A stretch of DNA of 53,458 bases, from positions 1 through 53,458 of the forward strand of contig JAEUJN010000122.1 in assembly GCA_016794595.1 (NCBI GenBank), written 5' to 3'. Of this stretch, positions 17,881 through 26,957 are shown piece after piece. How positions within the stretch are numbered: position 1 is the first letter of the stretch; the number at the start of each line of letters is the position of its first letter. Origin of the DNA: Kineosporiaceae bacterium (lineage in GTDB: Bacteria; Actinomycetota; Actinomycetes; Actinomycetales; Kineosporiaceae). A program made the translations under genes and the position numbers. The notes beneath the pieces are model-generated. The model was not told the origin of the DNA and made no database searches. It was given only the letters and a program-made list of their open reading frames with translations.

Positions 17881-18248
<368 letters not shown>

Positions 18249-18252
<4 letters not shown>

Positions 18253-19343
18253 CCACGCCGTCCCGGCGGATCCGGGTCCTGATCGTCGACGACTCCGCGG
18301 TCATCCGCAAACTGGTCGCCGATGCGCTGGCTGCCGATCCCCAGATCGAGGTGATCGGTTCGGCGCAGAACGGCCAGCTCGCGGTCGAGCGGGTCGCCAG
18401 GCTCAAGCCGGACGCCGTCACGATGGACATCGAGATGCCCGTGATGAACGGGATCGACGCGGTCCGGGTCATCCGCCGCACCAATCCCCGGCTCCCGATC
18501 GTCATGTTCTCCACCCTGACCGAGCGGGGGGCGTCGGCCACCCTGGATGCCCTGCAGGCCGGGGCGAGTGACTACGTCACCAAGCCCTCCAATGTCTCGG
18601 GGTTCGCCCAGAGTCAGGCCAACGTCCGTGAGCAGCTGATCCCGAAACTCAAGGCGCTCACGGGGATCGGGCTGCGCCCACAGATCGTCGCCGCCGCTCG
18701 GATGGCGCCTCCGCGCCCTGCCGGGCCCCGTCCGGCGCGCACCGGGGGGGCTCAGGCGATCATCCTGGGCTGTTCCACCGGTGGGCCGGACGCCCTGTCC
18801 AGGGTGCTGCCGGCGTTGCCTGCCCAGCTCTCGATTCCGGTGCTGATCGTTCAGCACATGCCGCCGGTGTTCACCCGGCTCCTGGCCCAGCGACTGGACC
18901 TCATCTGTCCCTTGCGGGTCACCGAGGCGGTGGAAGGGGACGAGGTCGTGCCGGGACGGGTGCTGATCGCCCCGGGGGGAAGCCACCTCGAGGTGCGCCG
19001 CCGCGGCAATGGAGTGGTCGCTCACCTGAGTGATGCGCCACCGGAGAACTTCTGCCGACCCGCCGTCGACGTCCTGTTCCGCTCGGCTGTGTCGACCTAT
19101 GCCGACCGGCTGCTCGCCGTGATCCTCACCGGGATGGGCCGGGACGGCGAGAAGGGTGCCCGGCTGGTGCGGGACGCCGGTGGCGAGGTGATCGCCCAGG
19201 ACGAGCCGACGAGTGTCGTCTGGGGAATGCCCGGCGCCGTGGTGACCTCCGGGCTGGCCGACAAGGTTGTGCCGCTGGACCGGGTGGGCGCCGAGGTCGC
19301 CGCCTCCCTGACCCGCGGCCCTGCACCCGTGGGGGTGGGCTGA
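18249..19343 (+). CDS. cheB: Chemoreceptor glutamate methylesterase CheB
   Basis: A 364-residue protein: receiver domain with Asp60 (VTMDIEMPVMNG), a proline/alanine-rich linker, then the methylesterase domain with Ser176 (GCSTGGP), His203 (VQHMPP) and the Asp of 'TGMGRDG'. It removes methyl groups from receptor glutamates and is turned on by CheA. This works against CheR, encoded next, to give adaptation. ATGA overlap with cheY and TGATG overlap with cheR make the order cheY-cheB-cheR strictly coupled. Confidence 0.95.
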
Positions 19344-20164
19344 TGCCTATCACGAGCAGTGATTTCACCTACGTGACGCAGATCGTGCGGCAGCGGAGCT
19401 CGATCGACCTGCAACCCGGCAAGGAGTACCTGGTCGAGAGCCGGCTCGCCCCGCTCGCGCGGGCCATGGGCGGTGACCTGGGCGCCCTGGTCTCCAGGCT
19501 GCGTCAGGGTGACGAGCGACTGAGCGAGAGCGTGGTCGACGCCCTGACCACCAACGAGACCTCGTTCTTCCGGGACGCCAGGCCGTTCGACACCTTCGTC
19601 GACCACCTGCTGCCGGATGTGATGAAGACGTCCACGACCCGCCAGATCACGATCTGGTCGGCGGCCTGCTCCAGCGGTCAGGAGGCCTACTCGCTGGCCA
19701 TGTTGCTGCAGGACTGGATGACCAAGAACCCCGGCTGGACGGCGCGCATCCACGGCACCGACATCTCGCCGAAGATGGTCGAACGGGCCCGTGCGGGCAA
19801 GTTCTCCCAGATCGAGGTCAACCGCGGCATGCGGGCACCCTTCCTGGTCAGGTACTTCGAGCAGGTCGGCCGCGACTGGGTGATCAGCAAGCAGCTTCGT
19901 GACATGTGCCGGTTCGAGCGGGGAAACCTGGCCCAGCCACCGATCGGCGTCCCTCAGAGCGACATCGTCTTCCTGCGGAACGTCTTGATCTACTTCGATA
20001 TCGAGACCAAGCGCGCAGTGCTCTCCAACGTCCGAAAAGTCCTGCGCCCCGGGGGATTCCTCATCCTCGGTGGCGCCGAGTCCACCCTCAACCTGGACGG
20101 CGCCTTCCAGCGGACCGAGCTGGGCAAGGCCGTCGTCTTCCGCCACACCGGAGGTGCCGCGTGA
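19343..20164 (+). CDS. cheR: Chemoreceptor methyltransferase CheR
   Basis: A 273-residue SAM-dependent methyltransferase with the helical N-terminal CheR domain ('TTNETSFFRD') and a catalytic domain holding 'IWSAACSSGQEAYSLAM', 'GTDIS' and 'VFLRNVLIYFD'. It methylates receptor glutamates. It lacks the C-terminal pentapeptide-binding insert region seen in longer enteric forms, as far as sequence shows. Its stop overlaps the GTG start of the CheX-like gene. Confidence 0.95.
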   Translation: MPITSSDFTYVTQIVRQRSSIDLQPGKEYLVESRLAPLARAMGGDLGALVSRLRQGDERLSESVVDALTTNETSFFRDARPFDTFVDHLLPDVMKTSTTRQITIWSAACSSGQEAYSLAMLLQDWMTKNPGWTARIHGTDISPKMVERARAGKFSQIEVNRGMRAPFLVRYFEQVGRDWVISKQLRDMCRFERGNLAQPPIGVPQSDIVFLRNVLIYFDIETKRAVLSNVRKVLRPGGFLILGGAESTLNLDGAFQRTELGKAVVFRHTGGAA

Positions 20165-20691
20165 CCGTGATCGACGAGTTCGAGGAGCATCGCCAGGATC
20201 TCGAGGATCTCCTGGTCGAGGTCCTCGGCTCACTCCTGGGTGCCGACGAGGTCGCCCCGGGGTGGGACGAGCCGTTGGAGGACACCCCGGTGCTGGCCAG
20301 CCAGCTGGCGATCTTCGATCGCGAGGACGGCTCGTACACGATGGTCGAGATCCAGTCCCCGCTGCTGGTGGGCCGGCTGATCGGGTCTCAGCTGCTCGGG
20401 GTGGCCAACCCCTCGCCCGAGGACCTGCTCGATGTGATCGCCGAGCTGGGGAACATCCTGGCCGGCAACGTGAAGTCGCTGGTGCGGCACTCGTGCCGGC
20501 TGTCCCTGCCGACGGCCGACGCCCATGAGCGTCCGCGACCCAGCGCCGGTCGCGGCGTCCGGGTCACCGCCAGTGTCCTCGGCAGCACCATCGAGCTCAC
20601 CGTCCGCTCGGCGGGCGCCGACGAACCCGGGCCGGATGTCTGCTGGCCCGGCTCCGAGAACTACGACGAGGTCATGGAGACTCAGCCGTGA
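20161..20691 (+). CDS. CheX/CheC-like chemotaxis phosphatase
   Basis: A 176-residue protein carrying the CheC/CheX/FliY phosphatase signature DxxxExxN (Asp91, Glu95, Asn98 in 'DVIAELGNIL') with a proline about 20 residues later. Members remove phosphate from CheY. Actinobacterial systems have no CheZ, so this is a likely CheY-P sink. The N-terminal half is acidic and the 'SPLLVGRLIGSQLLG' strand fits the CheX fold. The GTG start overlaps the cheR stop, and the end overlaps the second cheY, which may be its direct partner. Confidence 0.75.
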   Translation: MTVIDEFEEHRQDLEDLLVEVLGSLLGADEVAPGWDEPLEDTPVLASQLAIFDREDGSYTMVEIQSPLLVGRLIGSQLLGVANPSPEDLLDVIAELGNILAGNVKSLVRHSCRLSLPTADAHERPRPSAGRGVRVTASVLGSTIELTVRSAGADEPGPDVCWPGSENYDEVMETQP

Positions 20692-21050
20692 AGATCCTGA
20701 TTGCAGACGACAGCAAGGCGATGCGGATGATCGTGGTCCGCACCCTGCGCCAGGCCGGGATGGCCGGGCACGAGATCCTGGAGGCCGAGGACGGCGCCCA
20801 GGCGCTCACGATGGCCGGGAGCGAGTCGCCGGACATCATCCTGTCCGACTGGAACATGCCCAACATGACCGGCATCGAGCTGCTGAAGGCCCTGCGCGCC
20901 CAGGGTTCGCAGATCCCGTTCTGCTTCGTGACCTCCGAGGGATCCGAGGAGATGCGCACGATCGCGACCTCTGCCGGTGCCCTGGGCCTGATCGCCAAGC
21001 CGTTCACGGCCGAGCAGTTCGAGGAGATCCTCGGAGCGGTGGTGTCCTGA
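20688..21050 (+). CDS. CheY-like response regulator (second copy)
   Basis: A 120-residue receiver with acid pairs at Asp7-Asp8, phospho-site Asp54 (LSDWNMP), Thr/Ser at 'FVTSEGS' and Lys at 'IAKPF'. It is clearly different from the first CheY of this operon (for example 'ADDSKAMRM' against 'VDDSRAMRS'), so not a recent copy. It sits between two genes with CheX-type motifs. It might be the switch-binding form or a phosphate sink; sequence does not decide. GTG start overlaps the preceding stop; end overlaps the next ATG. Confidence 0.85.
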   Translation: MKILIADDSKAMRMIVVRTLRQAGMAGHEILEAEDGAQALTMAGSESPDIILSDWNMPNMTGIELLKALRAQGSQIPFCFVTSEGSEEMRTIATSAGALGLIAKPFTAEQFEEILGAVVS

Positions 21051-21535
21051 TGACCGAGACGATGACGTCCCCCCTGCCGAGCCGGCACGCCGTGCGCTCG
21101 CTGCTCGAAGGCCTGATCGGGCGGGACATCGAGATCAAGGACGGCAACCCCGTTCCGCCACAGGCGTCCAACGTGCTGGCGGTCTACGTCACCGACAAGC
21201 TTGCGGTCTCCGCCCTGGCCGTGGTCGACCTGGCGGGGGGCGCTCGGCTCGGTGGGGCGCTGGCGATGATGCCCAAGGGGGGCGTTGACGACGCGATCGC
21301 CGCCAAGGAGATGTACCCGGCGCTGCGGGACAACTGCTACGAGGTGCTGAACGTCCTCGCCGCGGTGTTCAACGTGCCCAACGCACCGCACGTGCGCCTG
21401 TACGAGATGCTGGGCCCGAACGGTGCCGTCCCGGGTGACATCGCCGCCCTGAGCGCCACCGTGGGCAATCGGATGGACGTCCAGATCACCGTCGCCGGGT
21501 ACGGACCGGGTCTGCTCTCCCTGATCTGTCGCTGA
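21050..21535 (+). CDS. Second protein with CheC/CheX-type DxxxExxN motif
   Basis: A 161-residue protein I did not recognise at first. It contains 'LRDNCYEVLNVLAAVFN', which exactly fits DxxxExxN (Asp94, Glu98, Asn101), the active-site pattern of CheC/CheX/FliY phosphatases. Prolines follow at about +9 and +12 rather than +22. The preceding 'LAVSALAVVDLAGGARLGGALAMM' region would form the strands of one half-fold. The size suggests a single CheX-like unit, perhaps acting as a heterodimer with the other CheX-like protein. It overlaps the second cheY by TGATG. The assignment is from motif only. Confidence 0.55.
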   Translation: MTETMTSPLPSRHAVRSLLEGLIGRDIEIKDGNPVPPQASNVLAVYVTDKLAVSALAVVDLAGGARLGGALAMMPKGGVDDAIAAKEMYPALRDNCYEVLNVLAAVFNVPNAPHVRLYEMLGPNGAVPGDIAALSATVGNRMDVQITVAGYGPGLLSLICR

Positions 21536-21573
21536 CACAACGGGTCCGGCGGGACGGCCGGTGAAGGAGCCTC

Positions 21574-22806
21574 ATGTCCGCAACAACGGGGCAGGCCGCG
21601 CGCTCGGATCTGGTGCGGCGCACCAGGGTCGGGCGGCAGGCGATCTACGACGCCCAGCGTGCCGTGGCCGCCTACCAGCTGCTGTTCCGGTGCGGGGCAG
21701 GCGGCGACGAGGCCGCCGGTGACCTGGCGACGTCGCAACTGATCGCCGGCACGTTCGGCACCTTCGGGCTGGATCAGATCTCCAACGGCCGCCCGGTGTT
21801 CGTGAACTTCACCCGGGCCTTCGTCACCGGGATGATCCCGATCCCGCTCGAACCCGACAGTGTGGTGGTCGAGATCCTCGACTCGATGGCGCTCGACCGC
21901 GAGCTGCTGCTCGGCCTGCGAGCACTGAAGGACAACGGGTTCCGGATCGCGATCGGTGGCTACCACGGCGATGTCGCCCACGGGGCGATCCTCGAGCTGG
22001 TCGACTTCGTGGCCATCGAGGTCGGGCAGCTGACCGACAACGCCCTGCCCGAGGTGGTGGGCCGGGCCCGATCGGCCGGGGCCACGTTGCTGGCCACCGG
22101 GATCGAGGACGCTGCCACCCTGCAGCTGTGTCTGGCCCAGGGCTTCGAGCTGTTCGAGGGCGGTCACCTCCAGCGCCCCAGCGTGATCGAGGGCAGGACC
22201 CTCTCGCCGATGCAGCTGGTCTGCGTCCGGTTGCTGAACGTCCTCAGCGATCCCGAGCTGCCCATGGACCAGGTCGAGCACATGATCGGCACCGATCCCG
22301 GGCTGGTGATGCGGCTCCTGCGCACGGCCAATGCGGCCTCCAGTGGGCTGCGCAGCGAGGTCACCTCGCTGCGTCAGGCGATCGTCCTGCTGGGCCCCCG
22401 ACGATTGCGGGCCTGGGTGGTGCTCACCCTGATCGAGGGCGGGGCGACCCGCAGCAAGCCCGACGAGCTGTGGGCCGTGCTGGCCCGGGCGTTCGCCTGC
22501 CAGAAGCTGGCCACCCGCGAGCGTGACCTGGCCTACACGATCGGCCTGTTGTCGGGCTGCGCCGACCTGCTCGGCGGCGATGTGGCCGAGGTGGCGACCA
22601 CCTCGGGTATCGGATCTCAGGCCCGGGCGGCGCTGATGTTCGGTGTGGGCGAGGCGGGCAGTGCCCTGGCCGCGGTGCGCGCACACGAGCGTGACGAGGT
22701 GGACGCGATCACGGCCACCGGCTTCGCCCCGTTCGATGTCTCGCGGGCCTACCTGGAATCCCTGAGCGAGTCACTGTCGATCGTGCACAGCCTGACCCCG
22801 AACTGA
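21574..22806 (+). CDS. Degenerate EAL plus HDOD signalling protein
   Basis: A 410-residue protein of the YuxH/CdgJ kind. The N-terminal half is an EAL-type barrel ('YDAQRAVAAYQLLFR', 'FVNFTR', 'VVEIL'), but the first catalytic Glu is replaced by Gln (QLL for ELL/EAL), so c-di-GMP hydrolysis is not expected. The C-terminal HDOD domain begins near 'VRLLNVL' and holds 'GLVMRLLRTANAASSG' and 'SLRQAIVLLG'; such domains act as non-catalytic HD relatives in motility and signalling. It follows the chemotaxis genes after 38 bases with GAAGGAG before ATG, so probably the last operon gene. A decayed partial copy lies beyond the catabolic island. Confidence 0.8.
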   Translation: MSATTGQAARSDLVRRTRVGRQAIYDAQRAVAAYQLLFRCGAGGDEAAGDLATSQLIAGTFGTFGLDQISNGRPVFVNFTRAFVTGMIPIPLEPDSVVVEILDSMALDRELLLGLRALKDNGFRIAIGGYHGDVAHGAILELVDFVAIEVGQLTDNALPEVVGRARSAGATLLATGIEDAATLQLCLAQGFELFEGGHLQRPSVIEGRTLSPMQLVCVRLLNVLSDPELPMDQVEHMIGTDPGLVMRLLRTANAASSGLRSEVTSLRQAIVLLGPRRLRAWVVLTLIEGGATRSKPDELWAVLARAFACQKLATRERDLAYTIGLLSGCADLLGGDVAEVATTSGIGSQARAALMFGVGEAGSALAAVRAHERDEVDAITATGFAPFDVSRAYLESLSESLSIVHSLTPN

Positions 22807-22865
22807 ACCAGCCACCCGGGGGCGCGTTCGATGCACTCCGGGTCCGTTGAACGGTGAGCCCGAGC

Positions 22866-24155
22866 TCAGACCGGTCCGGCGGCCACCGTCACCGAGTCCA
22901 GCGGGATCGTGGTGTACAGCGGGGGCTCCTGCTCGGGCGTGAGGGCGGTGGGGCCGTAGATCCACTCGGTGAAGGCGTGGTCGTACGTGTCCCGAGCGCG
23001 CAGGATGGCGTTGCGCTGCAGCCGTTGGACGCCGTCCAGGTGCCACAGCTCGCCCCAGGCCCGGCCGGTGGTGAGCACCCGGCGGCAGTGCTCGGGACGC
23101 ACGGCGTTGTAGGCCGCCAGTGCCGTGTCCCAGTCGACGCCGGAGGAGGTCTCGCTGCGGACGGCCTGCTGGGCGCCGACGTGCTCGGCCAGCACCCAGC
23201 CGTCCTCGATGGCCATGATCGCGCCCTGGGCCATGTACTGCAGCGGCGGGTGAGCCGCATCGCCGAGCAACGCCACCCGGCCGAACACCCAGTTCATGAT
23301 GGGGTTGCGGTCGAACATGCGCCACCAGCGATCGCGCCACATCAGCGGCAGGCCCTTCTGCACCTGCTCGCACATGCCGACGAACGCCTGGTCGAGTTCG
23401 TCCGGGGTGCCCCAGTCGTCCTGGCCGGCAACGGCTCTGGGCGACTGGAAGACGGCGACCTGGTTGAGCATCTCCCCGCCCCGCAGCGGGTACTGCACGA
23501 AGTGGCAGCGCGGGCCGACGTAGAGCACGACGTCCTTCTCGTGCACCTGGTTCTCGCGGACCGCCTCGAACGGGATCGCTGCGCGGTAGGCGACGTAGCT
23601 GGAGTTCACCGGCTCGTCGGCCACCAGCTTCACCCGGGCCACCGAGTGCAGGCCGTCGGCGGCGATCACGAGTTCGGCGGAATCGGTGCTGCCGTCGGCG
23701 AACGTGACGCGGGCACCCCGCCCGAGGCCCTCGCCGTCCCCGTCGATCTGGGTGTAGTCGACGCACTGCCGGTCGGTGACGAGCTCGATCCCCAGGCGCT
23801 GGCAGGCCCTCAGGAACAGCCCGTGCAGGTCGCTGCGGTGGATCACCATGTAGGGGAAGCCGTAGGTGCGCTCCAGGTCGAGCAGATCGAGCCGGGTGAG
23901 CTCTGACCCGTCGATGGCATCCTTCATGATCATGGCCTCGGGCAGGACGCCGAGCGAGATCGCCTCCTCCAGCAACCCGTACTCGTTCAGGATGCGGGTG
24001 CAGTTGGGGCCGATCTGCAGGCCGGCACCAACTTCACCGAAGGCCGAGGAGCGTTCGTACAGTCGGACTCGAATTCCCTTGCGCGACAAGGCGGCAGCGG
24101 CCGAGAGGCCACCGATTCCGCCGCCGATGACGATGACATCGGGGCGTTGCGACAT
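22866..24155 (-). CDS. 3-hydroxybenzoate 6-hydroxylase (FAD-dependent monooxygenase)
   Basis: A 429-residue class A flavoprotein hydroxylase with GxGxxG at 'VIGGGIGGLSAA', the 'RSDLHGLFL' and 'ADGLHSVAR' segments (DG motif) and 'VALLGDAAHPP' (GD motif). The length, the 'YMAQGAIMAIEDGWVLAE' block, and its place behind gentisate dioxygenase, fumarylpyruvate hydrolase and maleylpyruvate isomerase point to conversion of 3-hydroxybenzoate to gentisate using NADH and oxygen. A salicylate 1-hydroxylase would give catechol and would not match this operon; a 5-hydroxylase of salicylate is possible. Last gene of the minus-strand operon, 43 bases after the isomerase. Confidence 0.85.
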   Translation of the reverse strand: MSQRPDVIVIGGGIGGLSAAAALSRKGIRVRLYERSSAFGEVGAGLQIGPNCTRILNEYGLLEEAISLGVLPEAMIMKDAIDGSELTRLDLLDLERTYGFPYMVIHRSDLHGLFLRACQRLGIELVTDRQCVDYTQIDGDGEGLGRGARVTFADGSTDSAELVIAADGLHSVARVKLVADEPVNSSYVAYRAAIPFEAVRENQVHEKDVVLYVGPRCHFVQYPLRGGEMLNQVAVFQSPRAVAGQDDWGTPDELDQAFVGMCEQVQKGLPLMWRDRWWRMFDRNPIMNWVFGRVALLGDAAHPPLQYMAQGAIMAIEDGWVLAEHVGAQQAVRSETSSGVDWDTALAAYNAVRPEHCRRVLTTGRAWGELWHLDGVQRLQRNAILRARDTYDHAFTEWIYGPTALTPEQEPPLYTTIPLDSVTVAAGPV

Positions 24156-24198
24156 GGCAGGTCCTTTCGCGTGCGGGGAATCGGGGTCACAGTCAGGG

Positions 24199-24876
24199 TC
24201 AGAGCCAAGGGGACAGCGGCGGCGCCGGGGCGCCGTCCGGGGTGGTGACGCCCGCGCTGCCTCGGCCGGCCAGGTGGGCGGTGACGTCGGCGAGCGAGCC
24301 GATCAGAGGGTCGAGCTGTTCACCGGCGGCGGTGCGCTTGGCGCGGATCTCGGCCTGCAGTGCCGTCAGGAATGCCTCGGGCAGGTCGGCGAAGCTCAGC
24401 CCGGTACCGAGGTCGACGGCGTGCACGAGCACCTCGCGGCTGCGCATCCACCCCACCTCACGCGCGGGGACGGTGCGGCCCTGCGCGGTGACCACCTCGG
24501 CCGACCAGGCGGCGTCCGGCAGGGTGGTCGCAGCGGTGTCGAGAGCCGCTGCCGATTCCGAGAACCACTGGGCCAGGTGGGATCCCGGGCGCAGCGCACC
24601 GGCCTGGATGTCGGCGTTGCGCTGCTCGGGTGAGGCGTACATCGGGGTCCGCTCGCCGGTTCTGGCCCAGTGCAGCAGCCGGACCAGCGCCTCGGCATTG
24701 GCCGCCAGGTGGGCCACCAGGTGCTTGCGGGTCCAGCCGGGCAACGCGGTCTCGGCGCCGAACGCGCTCTCGTCCAGCCGGCCGATGGCCTCGGCGCACA
24801 GCGCGGTGCCGGTCGCGACGAAGCCGAGGGTCTCGGTGAGCTGCCGAGCAGGGGGGCGAGCCGGGTCGGGTGCCAT
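24199..24876 (-). CDS. Mycothiol-dependent maleylpyruvate isomerase
   Basis: A 225-residue DinB-like four-helix protein with 'GWTRKHLVAHLAANAEAL' near the N-terminus (metal histidines) and 'VGWMRSREVLVHAVDL' in the middle, as in the actinobacterial maleylpyruvate isomerases that use mycothiol rather than glutathione. It turns the ring-fission product maleylpyruvate into fumarylpyruvate. It starts with ATG one base upstream of the hydrolase stop region, in the middle of the gentisate operon, which settles the role. Confidence 0.88.
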   Translation of the reverse strand: MAPDPARPPARQLTETLGFVATGTALCAEAIGRLDESAFGAETALPGWTRKHLVAHLAANAEALVRLLHWARTGERTPMYASPEQRNADIQAGALRPGSHLAQWFSESAAALDTAATTLPDAAWSAEVVTAQGRTVPAREVGWMRSREVLVHAVDLGTGLSFADLPEAFLTALQAEIRAKRTAAGEQLDPLIGSLADVTAHLAGRGSAGVTTPDGAPAPPLSPWL

Positions 24877-25752
24877 TCAGCTCACCCCCTCGACGGATTC
24901 GGCCACCACCCGGTTCTCAAGTCGGCCGATGCCCTCGATCTCGGTGACCAGCAACTCGCCGCCGGTCAGGTAGACCGGGGGCTTGCGGGCGTGCCCGACG
25001 CCGCCGGGGGTGCCGGTGGCGATGATGTCGCCGGGGTTGAGCCGCACCATGGTCGAGACGTAGCGCACCAGGTCGACCGGGTCGAAGAGCAGGTCGCCGG
25101 TGGTGTCGGACTGCATGAGTTCACCGTTGACCGAGCAGGTCACCTTCAGTGCCGGCCGGACGCCACCCACCTCGTCCTGGGTGACCAGCCACGGCCCGAC
25201 CGGGGTGGTGGAATCCCAGTTCTTGCCCTGCAGCCATTCCCGGGTGCGGAACTGCCAGTCGCGGCAGGTGACGTCGTTGAGCACGGTGAAGCCGGCGATC
25301 GCCGCGGCGGCCTGCTCGTCGTCCGCCCGGCGGACGCTGCGCGCATCGGGGGTGCCGACCACCACGGCCAGCTCGACCTCCCAGTCGAACTCGGCCGTCT
25401 CGGGGGGCCGCACCACGTCGTCCGTCGCCCCCACCAGGCAGTCGGCGAACTTGCAGAACAGCGTCGGGTAGGCCGGCAGGTCGCGGCCCATCTCCTGGAT
25501 GTGGGTGCGGTAGTTCAGCCCGACGCAGACCACCTTGCTCGGGCGCGGCACGACCGGGGCAAGCCTCACGCCGGCGGCCGGGTGCCGCGGGCCGTCGAGC
25601 GCCGCGGCGCGCTGCCAGTCCGGCGTGGCCAGCAGCGCGCCGACGTCGGCGACGCCCAGCTCGATCAGGGCCTCGCCCTCGACCCGGACGGCGGCCGTCC
25701 GGATCCGGGACGGGTCGGTTGGGTCGATCAGCCGAGCGGTGGCGAGTTTCAC
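24877..25752 (-). CDS. Fumarylpyruvate hydrolase (FAH family)
   Basis: A 291-residue FAA-hydrolase protein. The C-terminal catalytic domain holds 'VVCVGLNYRTH', the metal-binding 'FDWEVELAVVVG', 'DVTCRDWQ', 'GKNWDSTTPVGPW' and 'DIIATGTPGGVG', all hallmarks of the fold. It splits fumarylpyruvate into fumarate and pyruvate, the last step of the gentisate route. The GTG start at 25752 overlaps the dioxygenase stop (GTGA). An upstream extension in the same frame reads through the dioxygenase gene and is not protein-like. Confidence 0.9.
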   Translation of the reverse strand: MKLATARLIDPTDPSRIRTAAVRVEGEALIELGVADVGALLATPDWQRAAALDGPRHPAAGVRLAPVVPRPSKVVCVGLNYRTHIQEMGRDLPAYPTLFCKFADCLVGATDDVVRPPETAEFDWEVELAVVVGTPDARSVRRADDEQAAAAIAGFTVLNDVTCRDWQFRTREWLQGKNWDSTTPVGPWLVTQDEVGGVRPALKVTCSVNGELMQSDTTGDLLFDPVDLVRYVSTMVRLNPGDIIATGTPGGVGHARKPPVYLTGGELLVTEIEGIGRLENRVVAESVEGVS

Positions 25753-26888
25753 GAGGTGCCCTCCAGGACGGACCGGAACAGGTTGAGCTTGGTCAGGATG
25801 GGCGCGTCGCTGAACTGGAACAGGTCCAGCGCGCCGGAATCCGAGTCGGATGCCGAGGCCTGCGAGAGCACCGAGAACGGTTGCCACGACGGGACGACGA
25901 ACAGGTCGCCGCGGGTCAGGCTCCAGCAGTGGTCGCCGACGGTGACCCGGCCTGAGCCGTCGAACACCTGGTAGACCGACGAACCGGTCTCGCGGCGGGG
26001 CGCGGTCTCGATGCCTGCGGCAATCCGGTGGAACTGGGTGCGAATCGTCGGCAGGACGTCGCCCCCGGTGGTCGGGTTGGTGAACCGGATCAGGGCGTGG
26101 CCGGGTTCGATGGTGCCGGGGAAGCCCTCGCGTTCCAGCTCGAGCTGATCGGTCAGGGCGGCGTCGGTGTCGGTCCAGCGGTAGGCGAGCAGTGGGGTGC
26201 CCTCGGTCGAGCCGAGCCGCGAGGCGGGTGCGATCCCGGGGTGGCCCCAGAGCCGTTCTGCCCGTGAACGATCCGGTGTGGTGCGTTCGGCATCGGTGAG
26301 CTCATCCCGGCCGAAGTCGAAGAACTGAGCCTCGATCTCGTACTGGAACGGGATGTCCAGGCCGTCGATCCAGGCCATCGGGGTCCGTGCGGCGTTGTGG
26401 TGGGCGTGCCAGTTGGTGCCCCCCTGCGGCAGGAAGTCACCGCGGCGCATCGGGATCGGGTCGCGCTCGACGACGGTCCAGACGCCCTCGCCCTCGACCA
26501 CGAACCGGAACGCGTTCTGGGTGTGCCGGTGTTCGGGGGCGTCCTCGCCGGGCATGAGGTACTGGATCGCCGCCCACAGCGTCGGCGTCGCGTAGGGCCG
26601 GCCGCCCAGGCTCGGGTTCGCCAACGCGATGGCGCGGCGTTCCCCACCCCGCCCGACCGGTACCAGCTCGCCGGATCGGGTGGCCAGGTCGAGCAGGGTC
26701 GACCATTCCCAGCGATGAGGCGTCGCCTTCGACTGGGGATGGGCGGGCATGAGGCTGCCGATCTCGGTCCACAACGGGATCAGCAGCGCCTTCTCGAACC
26801 CGCGGTACAGGTCGTGCAGCTCTGCGGTGTCGGGGGGCTGATCAGGCCCGTCCTTGGCGACGACAGCGAACGGCGGCGTGTCGGTCAT
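25749..26888 (-). CDS. Gentisate 1,2-dioxygenase
   Basis: A 379-residue bicupin. The first cupin has the iron ligands in 'PEHRHTQNAFRFVVEG' (His120, His122) and 'NWHAHHN' (His161), and the second cupin is degenerate, as is usual in the family. It opens the gentisate ring between C1 and C2 to maleylpyruvate. ATG 26888 was chosen by family length; longer in-frame starts run into the divergent regulator's promoter. First gene of a four-gene operon, 69 bases from a divergently transcribed IclR gene with a dyad operator in between. Confidence 0.92.
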   Translation of the reverse strand: MTDTPPFAVVAKDGPDQPPDTAELHDLYRGFEKALLIPLWTEIGSLMPAHPQSKATPHRWEWSTLLDLATRSGELVPVGRGGERRAIALANPSLGGRPYATPTLWAAIQYLMPGEDAPEHRHTQNAFRFVVEGEGVWTVVERDPIPMRRGDFLPQGGTNWHAHHNAARTPMAWIDGLDIPFQYEIEAQFFDFGRDELTDAERTTPDRSRAERLWGHPGIAPASRLGSTEGTPLLAYRWTDTDAALTDQLELEREGFPGTIEPGHALIRFTNPTTGGDVLPTIRTQFHRIAAGIETAPRRETGSSVYQVFDGSGRVTVGDHCWSLTRGDLFVVPSWQPFSVLSQASASDSDSGALDLFQFSDAPILTKLNLFRSVLEGTS

Positions 26889-26928
26889 GCGGCGATCGTC
26901 ACCCGGCGACGACGCTGCGGAACATACG

Positions 26929-26945
26929 ATTCTGGTCAGCAGAAC
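26929..26945. promoter_or_regulatory. Candidate IclR operator, TTCTG-N5-CAGAA (copy 1)
   Basis: The dyad ATTCTG-GTCAG-CAGAAC lies between the divergent gentisate dioxygenase and IclR genes, ending just before the IclR ribosome binding site (AAGGAG). The same spacing and arms occur at two other promoters of this island. The location would let one protein control both the operon and its own gene. Confidence 0.65.
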
Positions 26946-26957
26946 AAGGAGAAGCCC

